Positions 52,413 to 52,782 of a stretch of 52,782 bases of DNA are shown here, piece by piece. The notes beneath the pieces are model-generated. The model searched no databases. It was given only the letters and a program-made list of their open reading frames with translations, and was not told where the DNA came from. The DNA lies in the NCBI GenBank assembly GCA_001512485.1, contig LFRV01000117.1, positions 41,549-94,330 of the forward strand. The letters are read 5' to 3'. Numbering within the stretch: the first letter of the stretch is position 1; each line of letters opens with the position of its first letter. Both the position numbers and the translations under genes were made by a program. Origin of the DNA: Clostridiales bacterium DTU069 (GTDB lineage: Bacteria; Bacillota; Clostridia; DSM-8532).

Positions 52413-52782
52413 TTTCAACACCTCTCGCCTAATATTATTTTATTAATACAATTCCAATCAAATTTCCGGTTATAAATTGTTTCCAAGTGCTCCATTTCTT
52501 CATTAATTATATCATTGTTTCCGCTCCGCCTGTTGTTGGACAGGCTGCCGTTTTTGGCGGCCAAACATACTACTGTCATTATTGAAAAATACATAAAATA
52601 TTAGTCCGTTCAGCAGCACGACGTTTAGCACCAGGTAATAATTTCAGCTAATAATAAAGAGTATATAATAAAAAAAGAGCATATGCAATAACAAAAACAA
52701 TAAAATAAGTGCTGTTTGTCCGAATAGCGGCAACTGCCAGGACACCAGTCACTGTCGGGAGCTATTGTGCAATACTTACAAA
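52413..52782. other. Upstream region of the acd operon, ending in an element half-site
   Basis: 370 bp. AT-rich sequence next to acd could hold its promoter (TTGATT and TAATAT on the minus strand), but no box is convincing. GGCTGCC-GTTTTT-GGCGGCC near 52547 is a plus-strand hairpin without a T-run. The window ends in CTATTGTGCAATA (52764-52776), like the boundary of the small element at 13183. No gene is supported. Confidence 0.4.

Overview
The window looks like chromosomal DNA from an anaerobic, fermentative Gram-positive member of the Clostridia. I infer this from strong AGGAGG-type ribosome binding sites, frequent TTG/GTG starts, the rpsO-pnp pair, GatCAB amidotransferase genes, LCP and SEDS envelope genes, a YfmF/YfmH-type peptidase pair and an acyl-CoA dehydrogenase with a ferredoxin-fused Etf. 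Codon use is moderately AT-rich. I could not fix the genus. I see no rRNA, tRNA, CRISPR array, phage or full insertion sequence. The accessory content is short intergenic repeats plus one sugar-utilisation island.

Layout. 1-1170: the end of an intergenic repeat and a zinc-dependent, MtaA-like corrinoid methyltransferase (minus). 1340-6210: rpsO, pnp, glgA and nth (plus), with structured leaders before rpsO and pnp. 6220-10300: an FtsA-like ATPase and a membrane diguanylate cyclase. 10315-13030: minus-strand genes for an anchored protein of unknown function, CheW and ArgJ. 13030-13860: a mosaic of nested repeats. 13865-17500: purine nucleoside phosphorylase, S-adenosylhomocysteine hydrolase, an HTH-methyltransferase fusion and a small membrane protein, which together suggest SAM by-product recycling. 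17527-19890: an alpha/beta hydrolase (minus) and a two-gene half-size chromate transporter (plus). 20160-24830: a large secreted phosphodiester-glycosidase protein convergent with an LCP ligase. 24990-33750: a carbohydrate locus on the minus strand (GH2 glycosidase, lipoprotein binding protein, two permeases, membrane AraC sensor-regulator) without its own ATPase. 33877-35780: a double-thioredoxin CcdA-type membrane protein and a small partner gene. 36077-42450: tandem gatAB and gatCAB. 42470-43660: a GGDEF-like protein with a degenerate active site. 43660-44330: repeats and tandem promoters. 44331-49218: an M16 peptidase pair, lgt and rodA. 49232-52412: acd-etfB-etfA (minus), probably a flavin-based electron-bifurcating acyl-CoA dehydrogenase complex.

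Most notable are (i) the duplicated amidotransferase locus, in which the first copy has an active-looking GatA but no gatC, while the second has gatC but a GatA whose catalytic lysine 79 is serine; (ii) a family of ~175-bp inverted-repeat-ended intergenic elements, with one site seen both empty and filled by a second small element; (iii) a GGDEF protein that has lost its active-site glycines but keeps the c-di-GMP inhibitory-site motif; and (iv) candidate autoregulatory mRNA leaders of rpsO and pnp.
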